Assembly (NCBI RefSeq): GCF_000801105.2 | Contig: NC_079517.1 | Coordinates: 18,733,579-18,797,578 of the forward strand | Direction: 5' to 3' | DNA from: Raphanus sativus | Taxonomy: Eukaryota; Streptophyta; Magnoliopsida; Brassicales; Brassicaceae | Length of the DNA stretch: 64,000 bases | Shown here: positions 60,227 to 64,000 of the stretch, piece by piece | Layout: the number at the start of each line of letters is the position of its first letter | How positions within the stretch are numbered: position 1 is the stretch's first letter | Made by a program: the position numbers and the translations under genes | Notes under the pieces: model-generated | What the model saw: the letters and a program-made list of their open reading frames with translations, nothing else | Told to the model about the DNA's origin: nothing | The model's database searches: none

Positions 60227-61771
60227 TAAAATATTATGGCAGAAAAAAATCTTCACGTATCTACTTCAAGATTCTGTCTACACTTTAGGAAAAAATAAAT
60301 TGTTGTATTATAGGGGTAGCAGTGTAATATAGAATTGTGCACGGTGAAAAAATAGTGAGTTTTGCTATACTGCTAAATACGCTAAAGTCCATTTGTATGA
60401 GTCCTAATTCCTCATTTTAAATTTGGTAGTTTCTTGTAAAAAATAAAAAACATGAAAGCTAACGTTAAATTATATATATGATAGGTTAACTATAAAACCA
60501 AATATATGAATCAAAGAACTAAATATTATATATAAGTAGAAGAATTTGTTGTAGTGTTCTGGTATGATAAATAACTAAATACCATGAATTTCTAAAACTT
60601 AACAGTGGCCTTTTATGATGACTGTCGTATAACTTACCTTACTTGTAACCATCAACTATTATATATTTAGTCAAGCACATATTAGTTATTTATTTTCACT
60701 TTTTCAAATAAATCGTGTAACTGTTCCTATGTGTAGGAGAGAAGTTCCGAAAAAATTGGAACTAAAAGAGAAATTACAAAATATTTATATTATTAATTGG
60801 TAGTTACAGATGAAAAATAGTTTATATATTTAAAAGTATGTATATCATTAGTTAGACAAGACTTTTACCAATTGATCATGATCCTAATTTAATAGTATTG
60901 ATATTAAAAAATCAGGAAATGGGTTCTAACGAAAATGCATTCAGTTAATGCTTACAGATGTTGACTCTGAAATACCAGATAAAGTTTTTCGAAGATATCT
61001 CAAAAAATGCATTGCAGATATCCAAAGAGTTACCATATGATACATGGCTGAAAGCACCCTGTGTAAATCATTTGATGATTACTAGGTAACCTATTTGGAC
61101 AAAATAATAGTATGATTTAAAAATAGTTAATTATGCATATATAAAAAAGTGTTAAAAACTATTCAAAATGATCATAAGTTTTGATAAATATACTTATTTC
61201 TAAGATTATCAACATGTTCATTAGTATGATCAAACAATATCTTCGTGGCACTGAAAACAATATCTGGCCTATAAAACACCGAAAAGACTTTAGACATGTT
61301 TTAATTGCCTGAGACCTGCTGTCCAAAACTATTAACATATTGGCTTTGATTGGTAGCACTTGTGTAATCGTGTAATGGTGGAAAAACGTGATTTTGCAAA
61401 AAAGTTACCAATAAAAAAAAACATGGAATGCAAAGTAAAATGCCATTCCGCAGATGTTTACTTAAATTTTTTCAAGTAAGCTTGCAATAAGTGAATAAGT
61501 GTGTTTTATCTCATTTATTTGCTGAAACTATTTAAAATTAATTATCTCTCTACCTCAGTTAGGTAACAACATTTGTATACAACCACCAACAATTACCTTT
61601 GCATGAAAAATTAATTCAACTACCATCTTCTATCACGTATGAAAGTCAATATATGCAAATTATTAGAAATGAGATTGCAAGTTTGATTTGGACTTCGCAA
61701 CATCAATATTTTTCTTTATCTATTATGAATGTATCCAAATTTAGAAAAACAATAATGGTATGCAATAATAA
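60227..61771. other. Intergenic, no gene recognised
   Basis: AT-rich sequence. Short frames such as 61159-61359 on minus have no motifs. Confidence 0.5.
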
Positions 61772-61810
61772 CTAGGTTAAAACCAATGCTTTGCGCGGGA
61801 TGAGATTAAT
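61772..61810 (-). mobile_element. Helitron-like 3' terminus
   Basis: On the minus strand CCCGCGCAAAGC is followed by TTTTAACCTAG before T (61775-61771), the end type of one Brassicaceae Helitron group. The hairpin is poor and the 5' end was not found, so only the terminus is marked. Confidence 0.4.
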
Positions 61811-62929
61811 ACTAAAATTTAACAAAAAAGAAAGTGTTATCTTTGTTGTTGAATAATTGTTCTTTCACATAGTTTTTATAAAACCATTATAAGCTTGGGT
61901 AAAATTATGAAAACAACTTGAATAAGGTTATTATTTCGTTTATGAGTTATATAGTTTAACAGTCCATAATCTGATTAAAGTTTTTGTCTTGAAGCAGTGG
62001 AGTCCAACTTTATCATATTTTTAGACTCATCAAAATCTTACGGAAATTTAAGACCTCATTCTAATTTGGCTAGCCCACATGTGGTAGAAAACATTCTCGT
62101 ATACATATAACACGTTTGGAGTAAAAAATATTACATCAAGATAAACGATGAACAAAACTATGAAAGGGATTAGGTTTCTACCCAAAGATTTACACTCTTA
62201 TAATCGATGAAGCTATAAATCACAAACGCAAGTTAGATTTCTCCTTCTATCTTTTTATCTTTGATCATCAGATTCTTCATGAGCTGTGATGATTTCCGTT
62301 TAATGTTGTTCTCTCTTTCGACTGTCTTGAATAAAAAAAAGTTAACCGCAATTGACAATATTTTTGTTAGATCAAATTGCTATAATGATTGTAAGAAGTA
62401 TTATAGAGCATATCAACACCATTTTAAAATAAACTGAAAATACAGTTTAAACATCTAACAGTTTGTGATGGCTTTGAAGAGAAAGTTGGGTTAATAACAT
62501 CTTTTATGGCTATTTTTGCACGATTGTTGACATTCCAATCGACAGATAGATATACACAACTGATACATGTTTGGAGACAACTTTTTAAAAGAACAGTATT
62601 GGATCCAAAACTATGTATACGCTCAACAGAAATGGTAAAAAAATACTGACGTTTATCACATGTAGCATCGACTTAATTAACAATCAAACCTAAATGTCAT
62701 GTCAATTTTATTAAATTGAAAGCAAAAAAAAAAAGATAAGCAAATGCCTCAAAAACTACTAATATTAGAACCATCAATGACGAAGTAATACTTTCAATAT
62801 GCATTGCTTAGAATCTAATAAGAAATAATGAAAATGAATAAGTAATTAAATATATATAGTTAGTTTCAAAAGTCATAAAATAATGGGATTACTTCATTTT
62901 AAAGGTCTGGATTTCTAAAATCTCATTAG
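61811..62929. other. Non-coding, possible body of the Helitron and hAT flank
   Basis: No coding signal was seen before the hAT transposase begins near 62930. Confidence 0.4.
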
Positions 62930-64000
62930 GGTCAAACAATATTTTGGGAAATCTTTCAATGATACTACGTGGTTGAATCGACCTAATCGTGAATCAAACA
63001 AATAAATTTATCAACGAAGTGGGCCATAAAAATGTTGTGCAAATCATCACTGATAATGCATCAAATTGTAAGGCTGCTGGAGAGATTATTGAGAGTACGT
63101 TTCCTCATATTTATTGGACAGCATGTGTGTTTTACACCCTTAATCTTGCTTTGAAGAACATTTGCGCAGCAAGGAATGTGGAGAAGAATGAAGCAACATA
63201 TGAAGAATATAACTGGATAAATGATGTTCGTAGAGATGCACTTGCAATAAAACATCTCATCATGAACCACAACATGAGACTAACCATCTTTTGTAAGTTT
63301 CTCCTCTCAAATTGCTTGCAGTTGCCGATACACGTTTTGCTTATATCATTGTAATGCTTATAAGAGACTGAAGCTTATCAAAAGTGTCCTTCAAGCTATG
63401 GTCATAAGTCATGAATGGTCTACTTACAGAGAATATGATGTGGGGAAAGCAACTTTCGTGAAGGGTATGATTCTTGATGATGAATGGTGGGAGAAAGTGT
63501 CATACATTATTGATTTCACAAGACCTATATTGAGACGATAAGGTTTTGTGACACTGACAAACCATGTCTTCATTTGGTATATGAGATGTGGGATTATATG
63601 ATTGAGAAGGTGAAGTATGAGATCTATAAAAAAAGAAAAACGTTCAGTGATTGAAGTTAGTCATTTCTACAAGATTGTTTATAAGATTTTAGTGGATCGT
63701 TGGACCAAAAACAACACTCCTTTGCATTGTCTAGCTCACTCTTTAAATCCAAGGTATATGATTTTAAACTATATGTTTTCTTCTTTCTTTTTGTTTTGTT
63801 GCCTCAGATAAAATATATTTTTGTATTGTAGATTTTTTGTGATGAATGGCTAAGTGAAGATTCAACAAGACTCGGTCCACATAGAGATCAAGACATCTCC
63901 GGTGAGAGAATGAAGTGTTTTCGAAGATTGTTTCAAAATACTGATGATCATCTTAAGGTTATGGATGAGTATGCTATGTTCTCCATGAGAGCTGGTCTTT
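62930..64000 (+). pseudogene. hAT-family transposase (DUF659 type), decayed, runs off window
   Basis: Pieces in several frames follow a plant hAT transposase. First comes the DUF659 region (VGHKNVVQIITDNASNCKAA, then FPHIYWTACVFYTLNLALKN) with the Asp of TDN that belongs to the catalytic core. After a frameshift near 63298 come LAVADTRFAYII and MILDDEWWEKVSYIIDFTRP; after another near 63540 come FYKIVYKILVDRWTKNNTPL, HCLAHSLNPR, a still recognisable intron (63754-63831), and then CDEWLSEDSTRLGPHRDQD and ERMKCFRRLF. The H of the CxxH-like motif in TACVFYTLNL appears replaced. The C-terminal dimerisation region would lie beyond the edge. At least two frameshifts and several stops make it inactive. 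Confidence 0.82.

Overview
This looks like nuclear DNA from a Brassicaceae plant, most likely a Brassica relative: AT-rich, intron-containing genes with GT-AG junctions, and a dense mix of plant transposons. Only three host genes look functional. They are RPL36 (12.1-13.0 kb, +), a five-exon cation/proton exchanger that I identify as CHX20 (38.6-45.8 kb, +), and a two-exon conserved gene of unknown function (47.1-48.0 kb, -). With a decayed PPR fragment at 46.3-46.6 kb, they match what I recall of the Arabidopsis thaliana At3g53740-At3g53670 interval (RPL36B, histone H4, CHX20, AGD6, MEE40). Here the interval is inflated by transposons and has lost H4 and AGD6, which fits a fractionated copy left by Brassica genome triplication.

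Layout. 1-7958: most of an Athila-type Ty3/gypsy element on the minus strand, with 5' LTR, tRNA-Asp primer site, gag-pol broken by two single-base frameshifts, and the start of its third ORF running off the left edge. 8-10 kb: an LTR scrap and a stretch rich in GTGTACAC palindromes. 10.2-11.8 kb: a fold-back Mutator-like element whose two arms each carry outward-facing tRNA-like Pol III boxes. 11.9-13.0 kb: RPL36. 13.4-16.4 kb: Helitron(s) and a hAT-like element. 16.6-21 kb: a decayed copia element broken by an Emigrant MITE, a truncated LINE and a CACTA end. 22.3-24.9 kb: a 2.65-kb solo LTR in the tail of an unidentified coding fragment. 27.8-30.2 kb: Helitron, SINE and MITEs. 30.5-34.5 kb: a young LTR element splitting an open reading frame. 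36.3-38.1 kb: a TRIM, a 59-bp tandem duplication and a hAT element. 38.6-48.4 kb: the CHX20 block. 49-64 kb: Helitron ends (three of them head to tail), a Tourist MITE, RPA-like gene remains and a decayed hAT transposase running off the right edge.

The host genes do not form a pathway: RPL36 is translation housekeeping, CHX20 is endomembrane ion and pH homeostasis, and the third is unknown. Most of the interest lies in insertion history. Target-site duplications can be read directly for at least ten elements, giving relative ages and several unusual arrangements. These include two MULE MITEs that used target sites 2 bp apart, a head-to-tail Helitron array, and a retrotransposon with two primer-binding sites. 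All calls were made by eye, without database searches.
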